Source: Oscillospiraceae bacterium (GTDB lineage: Bacteria; Bacillota; Clostridia; Oscillospirales; Ruminococcaceae). Taken from it: a stretch of DNA of 64,000 bases. The notes beneath the pieces were generated by a model. That model had not been told where the DNA came from. It worked only from the letters and a program-made list of their open reading frames with translations, and did not search any database. The position numbers and the translations under genes were made by a program. Within the stretch, counting starts at the first letter, position 1. The number at the start of each line of letters is the position of its first letter. The stretch covers positions 86,700-150,699 of the forward strand of contig JAGAKZ010000031.1 of the NCBI GenBank assembly GCA_017848115.1. Direction: 5' to 3'. Below are positions 48,061-56,661 of the stretch, piece by piece.

Positions 48061-49245
48061 ATGTATTCAATTTTACTTGTAATCATCTATATTGCATTTA
48101 TTAGTCTTGGGTTGCCTGATTCATTACTTGGTTCTGCCTGGCCAGTTATGTCAGAAGATTTTTCTGCTTCGCTTTCAAGTGCAGGAATTATATCTATGAT
48201 CATTTCCGCAGGTACCATTATTTCAAGCTTATTTTCGGATAAACTTACACAAAAACTCGGCACCGGACTTGTGACGGCAGTCAGCGTTTGTCTGACAGCA
48301 ATGGCGTTGCTCGGTTTTTCACTTAGCAATTCATTTATTATTCTGTGTATCCTTGCCGTTCCTTACGGTCTGGGAGCAGGTGCAGTTGATGCGGCTCTCA
48401 ACAACTACGTTGCATTGCATTATGCTTCAAGGCATATGAGCTGGCTACATTGTTTCTGGGGCGTCGGCGCAACAATAGGCCCTTATATTATGGGCTGGGC
48501 AATTGGTGCAAATCATGGATGGCATACGGGATACAGAATAGTTTCTGTCATTCAGATTGCACTGACACTCTTGCTTTTCCTGACTTTATCGATATGGAAA
48601 AAAAGTAAGTCTGAAAATATTGACCATGAGGATTATACAGCTACTGTAGGGTTGCGTGATGCTTTTAATATTTGTGGAGTAAAAGAAATTTTACTGGCAT
48701 TTTTCTGCTATTGCTCTTTTGAATCAGTATCAGGACTCTGGGCAAGCAGTTATCTTGTTGAATATAAAAACGTTGCACCTAAAACAGCTGCGTTTTTTGC
48801 TTCTATGTTTTATATAGGCATAACAGCAGGAAGATTTATTTCAGGTTTTGTGTGCAATCAAATCGGCGATAAAAATATGATACGAATCGGCATAGCAATT
48901 ATGGGTTCTGGAATTGCACTTATTGCACTTCCGGCGAATAATGTGGTCTTTGCGTTAACAGGACTTGTTGTAATAGGAATCGGGGCAGCACCGATTTATC
49001 CATCGATTATCCACTCAACACCTGATCATTTTGGCAAAGAAAACTCCCATGCCATAGTCGGTATTCAGATGGCAAGCGCATATTGCGGAAGCACACTGAT
49101 GCCACCGGTTTTCGGTATAGTTGCACAATATATTCATATAGCACTTTATCCGATGTTTATGGCTGTATTGGCTTTTATTCTGTTTGCTATGACAGAACGA
49201 GTAAATAAGAAATGTAAAGACAAAACCAATTTCATTAATTCTTAG
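48061..49245 (+). CDS. MFS transporter
   Basis: 394 residues from the ATG at 48061; the ATG at 48046 would abut the AAAAAGGA ribosome site directly, though the chosen one has a rather long spacer. About 12 membrane helices. It opens MYSILLVIIYIAFISLGLPD with the SLLGSAWPVM block typical of a fucose-permease-like MFS branch. As part of an ArsR-led operon it may be an efflux system, but substrate is not readable. Confidence 0.88.
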   Translation: MYSILLVIIYIAFISLGLPDSLLGSAWPVMSEDFSASLSSAGIISMIISAGTIISSLFSDKLTQKLGTGLVTAVSVCLTAMALLGFSLSNSFIILCILAVPYGLGAGAVDAALNNYVALHYASRHMSWLHCFWGVGATIGPYIMGWAIGANHGWHTGYRIVSVIQIALTLLLFLTLSIWKKSKSENIDHEDYTATVGLRDAFNICGVKEILLAFFCYCSFESVSGLWASSYLVEYKNVAPKTAAFFASMFYIGITAGRFISGFVCNQIGDKNMIRIGIAIMGSGIALIALPANNVVFALTGLVVIGIGAAPIYPSIIHSTPDHFGKENSHAIVGIQMASAYCGSTLMPPVFGIVAQYIHIALYPMFMAVLAFILFAMTERVNKKCKDKTNFINS

Positions 49246-49275
49246 ATACAAACAATTATTTTTGAGGAGATACTA

Positions 49276-49512
49276 ATGAAACCATTACTTATAATATATT
49301 TTTCAGGTGTAGGCAACACTAAAACAGTTGCTGAAAATATGAAAAATTTCGCTAAAAATAAAATACTATCAGAGATTTATTCCATAGAAAATCTGCCTGA
49401 CAATTTTACAATAAATAACTATTCAGCTGTGATTCTCGGTACACCTACATATCACTCTGAACCTGCAAAACCGTTGATAAAATTTCATGAAACATTATTA
49501 AAAGCTACCTGA
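49276..49512 (+). pseudogene. Flavodoxin domain, truncated
   Basis: 78 residues. FMN phosphate loop FSGVGNTKTVAENM near 10-23 and FMN-binding loop LGTPTYHSEP near 54-63. About half of the flavodoxin fold, then KAT and a stop inside a terminator hairpin (49500-49534). It has a normal ATG and GAGGAG ribosome site. EFR1-type flavodoxin/ferredoxin proteins are about 250 residues, so most is lost. It is likely non-functional. Confidence 0.8.
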
Positions 49513-49534
49513 TATTAGAATTAGGTAGCTTTTT
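49500..49534 (+). repeat. Terminator-like hairpin, copy A
   Basis: AAAAGCTACCT and AGGTAGCTTTT, 11-bp perfect stem with a T-run. Similar hairpins stand at 56468-56501 (copy B) and 57895-57929 (copy C). Copy A cuts the flavodoxin frame. Confidence 0.75.
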
Positions 49535-49616
49535 GGTTGTAGTACAAAACATTTGTTTTTTTGATTTATACATATGATTTTGTAGAACTTTTCAATTTTA
49601 GTTTATGCATACATTT

Positions 49617-49985
49617 TTATTTTGAAAATTCTGTAGCTATCTTTCCTATCAGTTTATATTGTTCATCATTAATCTTTTTAGGATATACAGAATTTATATC
49701 ACGAAAAGCTTCAGCAAGGTCACGTAATATTTGTATTTGATTTTCCGATAAACTTACTGTAGAAATTGTTGTTGTTTTCTCCATACCTGATAAATAATCC
49801 ATAGATACATTAAAAATAGCAGCTAAAGTTCTGACAGTATCAAAAGTAGGACTTTGAATATTTTTTTCATATTTACTTATGATAGAACTTTCTTTATTTA
49901 TCTTTACTGCAAGTTGTTCCTGTGTCATTCCTCGTTCTTTCCTAAGTTTTTGTAATATCATACCGAAGTCATAACCATTGTTCAT
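49617..49985 (-). CDS. XRE-family regulator
   Basis: 122 residues. Helix-turn-helix at about 9-63 (ILQKLRKERGMTQEQLAVKI, SSIISKYEKNIQSPTFDTVR). The C-terminal 50 residues are helical (LSENQIQILRDLAEAFRDIN). GAGGTGC precedes the ATG. It lies head-to-head with the recombinase module at 50121-51502 and could be its repressor, though no direct evidence shows this. Confidence 0.88.
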   Translation of the reverse strand: MNNGYDFGMILQKLRKERGMTQEQLAVKINKESSIISKYEKNIQSPTFDTVRTLAAIFNVSMDYLSGMEKTTTISTVSLSENQIQILRDLAEAFRDINSVYPKKINDEQYKLIGKIATEFSK

Positions 49986-50120
49986 ATACGCACCTCAAAA
50001 AATTGATTTATAATCAAATTTTAAAGTATATATATTGAAAATAATTCAGTTTAATGATATAATATTTGATAAATACGCAAGTGTTATTTATAAAAAAATA
50101 TATATCGACCTCGCAAAAAA

Positions 50121-50149
50121 AAGTCGCAAATTTGAGTAATTTGCGACTT
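50121..50149 (+). repeat. Palindromic recombinase site, left
   Basis: Arms AAGTCGCAAATT (50121-50132) and AATTTGCGACTT (50138-50149) around the 5-bp spacer TGAGT. Near-identical arms recur at 51477-51502 with spacer ACTCA, the reverse complement. The two sites bracket the tyrosine recombinase gene. Such short arms with a 5-bp spacer are the form of core sites of Tn916-type integrases. Confidence 0.6.
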
Positions 50150-50196
50150 ATCCCTATGTTTGAATTATAGCACTAGTGACAACTTTAGTCAATAGT

Positions 50197-50225
50197 TTGA
50201 AGTGTAATTTATATATATGTACAAT
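50197..50225 (+). promoter_or_regulatory. Possible recombinase promoter
   Basis: TTGAAG (50197-50202), 17-nt spacer, TACAAT (50220-50225), about 100 bp before the recombinase ATG. A second TATAAT lies at 50232-50237. Both are inside the bracketed segment. Confidence 0.45.
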
Positions 50226-50284
50226 GTTAGGTATAATATTTTATAATAATCTTACAAAACAAATTAGATTTTAGAATTATTAAC

Positions 50285-50306
50285 CGTCAAAATTATCGTC
50301 AAAATT
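50285..50306 (+). repeat. Arm-type repeats before the recombinase
   Basis: CGTCAAAATT at 50285-50294 and 50297-50306, 12 bp apart. A third copy stands after the gene at 51419-51428, within the same TAACCGTCAAAATT context. They may be binding sites of the integrase N-terminal domain. Confidence 0.5.
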
Positions 50307-50324
50307 TTTAAGGAGTGATTATAT

Positions 50325-51407
50325 ATGCCCAAACGTGGAGAAAACATTTATAAAAGAAAAGATGGTAGATGGGAAGGAAGAATTAAAATTGAATTTAACG
50401 GAAAAGTTAAATATAAATATTTTTATGGAAAAACATATAAAATTGTTAAAGAAAAAATTGCTCTATTTAAAATAACTGACTCACCAACTTCTGAATGTTC
50501 TTATAAAACCATTGATTCACTTTTTAATGAATGGTTTACAGCTATACAGTTTTCCGTAAAACCTTCAACATTATATAATTATAAAACGAAAGTAAAAAAA
50601 CACATTATTCCTGCGTTTGGCAAGCTATATTATAATGAATTAGAAGTTTCAATGATAAATAATTTTATATCAGACAAAGTTTCAACGGGACTTTCAATAG
50701 GATATGTTTGTGATATTATTGCTGTTTTAAAATCCATGGCAAAATATATGTATAAGGTATATGGTTATAAAAATATTATTACAAATGTTACTATACCAAG
50801 AGGTAAAACTAAGGATCTATCATTACTTTCTGATGAACAACAGAAAATTCTTTTTAAAACTCTTACAACTTGTATAAATGAAACAAAACTATGTATATTA
50901 CTTAGTTTTTATACGGGAATAAGAATTGGTGAAGTATGCGGTTTAACATGGAGCGATGTTGACTTTATCAACAATACAATAAATATAAACAAAACAGTCC
51001 AACGCATACATGATACTGATAGTTCATTAACACGATTGATAATTGATATTCCTAAAAGTAAATCTTCAAAACGTATAATACCATTACCTACATTTATCAC
51101 TGAAATTCTTAAAAAATATAAGGGAGACGCTGACACTTACATTCTATCAGGCAATAATAATATAATGGAACCACGGACGTTACAGAGACGTTTTAAATCG
51201 ATATTAAAAAAATCAGGACTTCCGGATATTAATTACCACAGCTTAAGACATATGTTTGCAACAAATTGTATAAAACTTGGTTTTGATATAAAAACACTTT
51301 CTGAAATACTTGGACATTCATCAATTGAAATTACTTTAAAGAGGTACGTACATGCTTCTCTTGAAAGAAAAATTGAATGTATGAATTTGCTAAGTCCTAA
51401 ATTATAA
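50325..51407 (+). CDS. Tn916-type tyrosine recombinase
   Basis: 360 residues. N-terminal beta-rich DNA-binding domain (MPKRGENIYKRKDGRWEGR), SAM-like core-binding domain (about 65-150) and the catalytic domain, with Arg in YTGIRIGEVCGL, Lys in PKSKSSKR, His-x-x-Arg in YHSLRHMF, His in LGHSSIEI and Tyr in LKRYVHAS: all catalytic residues are there. AAGGAG precedes the ATG. Its promoter lies inside and the gene is flanked by two inverted palindromic sites. Related recombinases flip promoters or move conjugative elements; here no transfer genes are near. No hairpin terminator follows it. Confidence 0.93.
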   Translation: MPKRGENIYKRKDGRWEGRIKIEFNGKVKYKYFYGKTYKIVKEKIALFKITDSPTSECSYKTIDSLFNEWFTAIQFSVKPSTLYNYKTKVKKHIIPAFGKLYYNELEVSMINNFISDKVSTGLSIGYVCDIIAVLKSMAKYMYKVYGYKNIITNVTIPRGKTKDLSLLSDEQQKILFKTLTTCINETKLCILLSFYTGIRIGEVCGLTWSDVDFINNTININKTVQRIHDTDSSLTRLIIDIPKSKSSKRIIPLPTFITEILKKYKGDADTYILSGNNNIMEPRTLQRRFKSILKKSGLPDINYHSLRHMFATNCIKLGFDIKTLSEILGHSSIEITLKRYVHASLERKIECMNLLSPKL

Positions 51408-51418
51408 ATATCTATAAC

Positions 51419-51428
51419 CGTCAAAATT
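51419..51428 (+). repeat. Arm-type repeat after the recombinase
   Basis: Third CGTCAAAATT, 12 bp past the stop of the recombinase, in the same orientation as the two before it. Confidence 0.45.
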
Positions 51429-51476
51429 TTAGTCATAATCAATCCAAACATAATAAATATATATGCTATAGGTAAT

Positions 51477-51502
51477 TAGTCGCAAATTACTCAAATTTGC
51501 GA
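51477..51502 (+). repeat. Palindromic recombinase site, right
   Basis: AGTCGCAAATT (51478-51488), spacer ACTCA (51489-51493), AATTTGCGA (51494-51502). The outer right arm departs from the left site after 9 bp. The spacer is the reverse complement of that in the left site, so the two are inverted. It lies 51 bp before the lipoprotein gene. Confidence 0.6.
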
Positions 51503-51552
51503 AATGTTTTCATGATAAGGGAATTAAATTTTATTTAAGGGGAGGATTAATT

Positions 51553-52134
51553 ATGGCAAGAAAAAGAAATATATTTTTATCAAGCTTAGCTGCAATAGGA
51601 ATGACTATATCTACCGTTTCCTGTGGAGCTACTGATGTTAATTACGACATGTTGGAATGTGAAGAACTAATAGATGATTTTGCAGATTATACAACTGACA
51701 AAAACTGCAAAAAAATATGTAGTTTAATTTTTACAGATGAAATGGTTGAAGACTGCAACGTTTTGTATTATACAGAAATGAAACTACAAATCACAAACAG
51801 AAATCTCATATTCAAACAAAGTTTTGGTGATTTATTCGAGAGTATCAAATATGAATTTACAGATACTTCATTCAGTGAATTATCTGATGATAATTTAGAA
51901 ATAACCAAAGCCTTTTATGCTGATTTAGGATATACTGTTGGCATTTCTGAGGGGTATTGGGTTTCATCAACTTTTTCGTCTTCCGCCGGATATGAATACA
52001 ATGCTGATTTTGCTGTTGTCAAAATTGATGATGAGTGGAAAATTTCTCCTCAAATTTGGTTAGTAACATTCGGACAAAAACTTGAACCTTTACGTAAAGT
52101 ATTCACTGAAGAAGACTTCTATAGTATTTTATAA
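51553..52134 (+). CDS. Putative lipoprotein, unknown function
   Basis: 193 residues, not recognised. Signal peptide with a near-lipobox ending TVSC (Cys about 24), so likely lipidated by Lgt and cut by LspA. The mature part has several Cys (near 36, 53, 57 and 69) and an acidic start (DMLECEELIDDFADYT), then a mostly beta C-half (WVSSTFSSSAGYEYNADFAV). GGGGAGGA precedes the ATG. It directly follows the right recombinase site and leads a run with two small membrane proteins. Confidence 0.75.
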   Translation: MARKRNIFLSSLAAIGMTISTVSCGATDVNYDMLECEELIDDFADYTTDKNCKKICSLIFTDEMVEDCNVLYYTEMKLQITNRNLIFKQSFGDLFESIKYEFTDTSFSELSDDNLEITKAFYADLGYTVGISEGYWVSSTFSSSAGYEYNADFAVVKIDDEWKISPQIWLVTFGQKLEPLRKVFTEEDFYSIL

Positions 52135-52177
52135 ATACTTAATTATTTAGTTTATTAAATATAAGGGGGATTATATT

Positions 52178-52612
52178 ATGAACGAACATGATATTGACAT
52201 TATTGATGAAAAAGTTGATAACAACACTGCCGAAAAGGATCAGCAATCAACTGAAACAAACAAGGAAGATATGACATATTTTGACTGGACAATAGCAATT
52301 GCATTTATTATCTTTGTAGTTTACCTTTTAATTTGTATACTTAATGCAGGATTATGGAATTTAATAATAAAAATACTTGTTTCATTAACATTCGCAGGTT
52401 GTTATAAAGTAGCAGAAGAATCAGGACATGGTTTTGCACAATTCTTTTTTGGACTTTGTTTTTTATTATCAATTTTAAGAATTGTATTTTTAATACTTGG
52501 GAAAAATGGACTATTGATACTTATTGGATATTGCATTTTAACAGCTATTGCTTGCAAAATTGCATCTAATGCTGATAAGAAAAGAATTAAAAAAATAAAT
52601 GACGTACAATAA
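52178..52612 (+). CDS. Small membrane protein, unknown
   Basis: 144 residues, not recognised. Acidic soluble N-terminus (about 1-35), then about four hydrophobic helices (about 38-58, 64-80, 87-106 and 111-130) and a basic tail KKRIKKIN. AAGGGGGA precedes the ATG. The gap of 43 bp to the lipoprotein gene fits one operon. Confidence 0.6.
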   Translation: MNEHDIDIIDEKVDNNTAEKDQQSTETNKEDMTYFDWTIAIAFIIFVVYLLICILNAGLWNLIIKILVSLTFAGCYKVAEESGHGFAQFFFGLCFLLSILRIVFLILGKNGLLILIGYCILTAIACKIASNADKKRIKKINDVQ

Positions 52613-52644
52613 TAACATTTTAATTTGATAGGGGGAGATAAATT

Positions 52645-52944
52645 ATGGAGTGTATGCTATCTAACGGGATAACTGTGGCAATTTTGGTGCCCAATATTGC
52701 ATATATTATGTTTTACGTTATTGTGGGCTCAATTGTAGCCACAATATTTGGAAACGAATTCGGTTCAAAATTCGGAAAAGTTTTTGGTTTATCATCTTAT
52801 TTAATATGTATAGGAATGGAAATAGAGTCTAAGCACCCTCTACATGTTATCTTTTTCATTGTTATGCTTATACTCGTTATTTGTCTTTACAGATATTTAA
52901 AACCTTACATGACATCTGATAATACCAACGATCAAGATGGATAA
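52645..52944 (+). CDS. Small membrane protein, unknown
   Basis: 99 residues, not recognised. About three hydrophobic helices (about 8-34, 47-60 and 68-85), with GNEFGSKFGKVFGL between the first two. GGGGGAGA precedes the ATG. It ends the lipoprotein operon; a strong terminator follows 14 bp later. The three genes have no known partners in the window. Confidence 0.55.
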   Translation: MECMLSNGITVAILVPNIAYIMFYVIVGSIVATIFGNEFGSKFGKVFGLSSYLICIGMEIESKHPLHVIFFIVMLILVICLYRYLKPYMTSDNTNDQDG

Positions 52945-52957
52945 CCACACTACTATA

Positions 52958-52996
52958 AAGTTCAGCCTCAATTATATCAGGGCTGAACTTTTTTAT
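52958..52996 (+). terminator. Terminator of the lipoprotein operon
   Basis: AAGTTCAGCC and GGCTGAACTT, 10-bp perfect stem, 13-nt loop, then TTTTATTATT. Confidence 0.88.
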
Positions 52997-53004
52997 TATT
53001 TATA

Positions 53005-54679
53005 CGTAACTGTTCAGCACCTCAGTCTTCAATAGCGTAAAAAGCATTACCTTCAAAGACATTCAAAATAGCCTGAAAAGCATTTTTACCATGTTTCTTT
53101 GCTGTTCCAACATAGGACATTACAGCAAGATAATCACGAACACCTTCTTCAGAGCGAAAACATCCGGATACTTTTGTTTTAACTTTAATCATTCGTAAAT
53201 CACGTTCAGCTTGATTGTTATCAAACGCAACTTTGAAGTCTTTGAAAAAAAGCAGACTGCTCCCTTGTATTTATCCAGACGTTCAATGAGCACACGGATT
53301 TTCCCTTTTTTCTTTCTTCCTCGTTTTCCGGGAGTTTTTTCTTCCGGTAAAGGATTTTTTTCATATGCTGATTTCAGAATTTCAGCATATTGTTTATCGT
53401 ACATTTCAATATAATGCGTGTTTGCATGTGTTTCACCGTTAAGAATAGAAACTTCTTTGGTTTTCTTCATATTAACAAGCAGTATTTTGAAATGTTTTGC
53501 CCATTCCTGTTCTGGATAGTTCTCAAGAATTCCGTTCAGTTCTCTGAGTAGGTGGGCACAGCACACAGCATGCTCGACATCATACTTCCAATACGATGCC
53601 CAACAGTCATGCTGTATGATTCCTTTATAGAATGGCAGAACTCCAAATTCTTTCATGCCTTTTTCTCCTCGTTTCTGACTATAACCGAGAAGAGTATACA
53701 TAGATGTAACTGCACAATGAATCCAACCGGTTCTTCCATTTACTCTGGAGCCGGTTTCATCAAAATTAACAACTGTTTCTTTAAGTATACGTTTTTTGAT
53801 TGTATCAAGAACAGGTTGGACCTTATTACTGAATCGGGATACCATTGCTATAATGGTTGCTTTGGATATAGGAAGATTAAGAATACTTCCGGCAATTTCT
53901 TTTACTCTGTCTGTACTTACAGCACCAACTGTATTGAGTGCAACAAGCAATGATGAAATCTTATTACCGTAAGATATTCTTCCGTTGATTGATTCAGGAA
54001 ATTCACCTTTTAATTTTGCTTTATCAATTGGGCAAGTCACGTTAAGACTGCAATATTCTGTGATAGTCTGCTTGATTTCTACGTCAACCACATATCTCTT
54101 TTCGCCGGAGCATGCTTTTCCCTGGCATTTGTCCCAATTTGGGCATGCTTTGCATCTTGCTGGTATAACAGAGATAGTTACATCAGGATCCCCGGTTATT
54201 TCAAGATTATGTCCGTCATGTCCTTTTTGACCGCCTTGCTTTCTGTTTGTTTTTTCTCTTAGACTTGTCTTTTTATTGGGTTTCTTTAATCCGTCGCTTG
54301 AAGGTGGCTTTGAACTGTTGTTTGAGTTTTTGTTTTTCTTTTCTGTGAGTTCTGCTATTTTCTGAGTAAGAACTTCTATTTGTGCTGTGAGTTCCGAGAT
54401 TTGTTCACTTTGTTTTTGGTTTTGATTTATCAAGTCAGAAATCTGTTCACTTTGCTTTTTATTCTGTTCCAGCAGAACATTGTTTTGTTTCATCATAGCA
54501 CGAAACTCTTCGGTTATTTCAAACTGCATTCAAGACACCTTCTTTCGTAGTTTTATATACTTATTATACTACTAAAAAGATATCATTTCTATTAGAGATT
54601 TTAACAAGATATTATCAACTATGCTATGTTGAAAACCTTTAATTTTTTTCAGGAAGCTCTATACTCCTGAACAGTTACG
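53005..54679 (-). mobile_element. IS66-family insertion sequence
   Basis: CGTAACTGTTCAG (53005-53017) and its inverted copy CTGAACAGTTACG (54667-54679) bound a 1675-bp unit with one transposase gene. The short, single-gene form fits the ISBst12-like branch of IS66 without tnpA/tnpB. No 8-bp target duplication is seen at these ends, so one end may have been reworked. Confidence 0.8.
53022..54529 (-). pseudogene. IS66-family transposase, frameshifted
   Basis: The main frame gives 446 residues: an N-terminal coiled coil with repeated KQSEQIS, the Ser-rich SSKPPSSDG motif, a zinc-binding Cys cluster (ARCKACPNWDKC) and the catalytic core (NFDETGSRVNGR with the first Asp, IQHDCWASY with the second). 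At an A7 run on the plus strand (53245-53251) the frame breaks; in the other frame the protein goes on as FKDFKVAFDNNQAERDLRMI, which holds the catalytic Glu, to a stop at 53022. Removing one base restores a full-length protein. It could be a real mutation, slippage or an assembly error. Confidence 0.88.
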
Positions 54680-54765
54680 CAAAATGTATAAATTGTTACC
54701 GCTGTATTCATCATTGTCCTGCATTGGCATTATCTTTGTCAGGGAAAAGATGTGTGAAAAAAGTA

Positions 54766-54794
54766 TTGAAATAACTAGTTAAAGATGCTAAAAT
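54766..54794 (+). promoter_or_regulatory. Likely promoter of the AbiE pair
   Basis: TTGAAA (54766-54771), 17-nt spacer, TAAAAT (54789-54794), 57 bp before the antitoxin ATG. Confidence 0.55.
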
Positions 54795-54851
54795 TATAGT
54801 ATAGTCTCAAAAATTATATAATAATCGTGACAATGGTAAGGAGGAAGTTAA

Positions 54852-55451
54852 ATGTCTATCATATCACAGGTAAAAGACAGAATCACCGCTACACCTGATG
54901 GCGAAATACTGATGACATCAGATTTTTCTGATTTATCAAATATTACAACTATTCGAAAATGTCTTGGAAGATGCGCTACCGAAGGCTTAATCAGACGTGT
55001 CTTGGATGGTATTTATGAAAAACCAAAATACAGTTGTTTACTTGGAGAATATCTTCCAACTGATCCTGAAAAAATAGCATATGCTCTTTCACGAAAGTAC
55101 CATTGGACAATAGCGCCATGCGGAGATATTGCATTAAACAAACTCGGCCTCACTACACAAGTACCGACAGTGTGGTCATATATAAGCGACGGACCTTATA
55201 GAAATTTTAGTTGCAACAATATACAAATTAAATTCAAACATAAGGCCAACAGGGAAATATCGTTATTATCAGAAGAAACTATACTGGTTATTGAAGCTAT
55301 TCGCACACTTGGCAAAGAACACATAAATGATGAAATTATCAATCAACTAAAAAGAAAAATACCTCAAAAAAATAAATCTGTAATTCTAAACGAAGCTACG
55401 GCGTGTAGTGAATGGATTTATGAAATAATAAGAAAGGTCTGTACATCATAA
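54852..55451 (+). CDS. AbiEi-type antitoxin (DUF6088-like)
   Basis: 199 residues. N-terminal winged helix (about 15-60, TIRKCLGRCATEGLIRRVLDGIYE) and the family core PEKIAYALSRKYHWTIAPCGDIALNKLGL, as in the antitoxins of type IV AbiE systems. It should repress its own promoter and counter the toxin without touching it. The toxin gene begins directly at its stop (TAAATG). AAGGAGGAA precedes the ATG. Confidence 0.82.
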   Translation: MSIISQVKDRITATPDGEILMTSDFSDLSNITTIRKCLGRCATEGLIRRVLDGIYEKPKYSCLLGEYLPTDPEKIAYALSRKYHWTIAPCGDIALNKLGLTTQVPTVWSYISDGPYRNFSCNNIQIKFKHKANREISLLSEETILVIEAIRTLGKEHINDEIINQLKRKIPQKNKSVILNEATACSEWIYEIIRKVCTS

Positions 55452-56451
55452 ATGAAAAATATTGCATTACTTTCAAATGAAGAAAGACAAGAATTATTCC
55501 AGGCAACAGCTTTTAAAATGAGAATGCGTCCTGAAGTAATTGAAAAAGATTTCTGGGTATGTTTCATGCTAGATCATCTTTTTCATGAGTGTGAATATAG
55601 AGAAGCTTTTGTTTTTAAAGGCGGAACAAGTCTTTCAAAAGCATATCATGTAATAGAACGTTTTTCAGAAGATATCGACTTAATACTTGACTGGAGAAAA
55701 ATAATCAAAGATGATTCAAACCCTTGGGATGAACGTTCAAGAACTAAACAAGATAATTATAACAAACAAATAAACAAAGAGGCTGCTAAATTTTATCTTA
55801 ATACTCTTGTACCCATATTAAACCAAGAACTTTCTCTCAAAATAGGAAACGGTCAATGGGTAAAAGTCGATGATAATGATGAAATGATTATTGACTTTAT
55901 TTATCCTCAAATCTTTAAAACAGAATATATTATCCCTCATGTTAGACTGGAAATCGGTCCGCTTGCAGAATGGATGCCTTCTCACCTCACAGCCATCTCG
56001 CCTTTCGTAGCTGAACAATACGAAAAATTATTTACGCAGAAAAGTACAGATATACTAACTATTGATGTCGAAAGAACTTTTTGGGAGAAAATAACCATAT
56101 TACATAAAATCGCAAACTTTCCTGAAAACAAAACACTTCCACACAGATATGCCCGCCATCTTTATGATGTATACTGTCTTGGTAATTCAGATTATAAAAA
56201 AATCTGCATTTGAAAGAAAAAACCTCCTTGAAAAAGATATAATCTTTAAACAAAAGTTCTACTATACTAAAAGTGCTCATTATGAAACGGCAACCCTAAA
56301 AACTATAAATCTTATTCCATCTGCTACCATTCTGCCATCGCTCAAATCTGATTATATTGCAATGAAAAACATGTTTTATGGAGAATCCCCTGATTTTAAT
56401 GACATTCTGACATATTTAAAACAACTTGAATCTGAAATACATAATCTATAA
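55452..56451 (+). pseudogene. AbiEii-type nucleotidyltransferase toxin, frameshifted
   Basis: The first frame gives 253 residues with the nucleotidyltransferase motifs FKGGTSLSKAYHVIERFSED (G-G-T-S and the D-x-D of SEDIDL) and the later HKIANFPENKTLPHRYARH block. It ends early at an A7 run (56196-56202); the next frame continues KSAFERKNLLEKDIIF to LKQLESEIHNL and a stop at 56451. Removing one A gives a full-length protein of about 333 residues. In the family the toxin adds nucleotides, probably to tRNA or other targets, and aborts phage infection. All catalytic motifs lie before the break. Confidence 0.85.
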
Positions 56452-56467
56452 TCACAAAAAATAAATC

Positions 56468-56501
56468 CAAAGCTATCTGACTCTAAAATCAGGTAGCTTT
56501 G
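56468..56501 (+). repeat. Terminator-like hairpin, copy B
   Basis: CAAAGCTATCTGA pairs with TCAGGTAGCTTTG, one G-U pair. It is the terminator of the AbiE pair and belongs to the same hairpin family as copies A and C. Confidence 0.75.
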
Positions 56502-56571
56502 AGGTTATTTACAAGCTTTATTTACTATAAAACATAATTCTCCGTAAAAAAATAAATTTTTTTAATTTTTT

Positions 56572-56597
56572 TGTAAGATTTCTGTTTTTTCGAAGTC
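56572..56597 (+). promoter_or_regulatory. Possible ECF-type promoter
   Basis: TGTAAG (56572-56577) and CGAAGTC (56591-56597) lie about 65 bp before the sigma gene, where an autoregulated ECF promoter would be. The match is loose, by analogy with other ECF promoters. Confidence 0.3.
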
Positions 56598-56661
56598 TTA
56601 TATTATAGAAGGCCTTAATAGAATATCTTGAACTTAAAAATCTGTTGCAGGAGGTGGTAAA

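Noticed and set aside
52990-54695. Target duplication of the IS66 element
   Set aside because: The 8 bases flanking the two inverted ends do not match in any nearby register.
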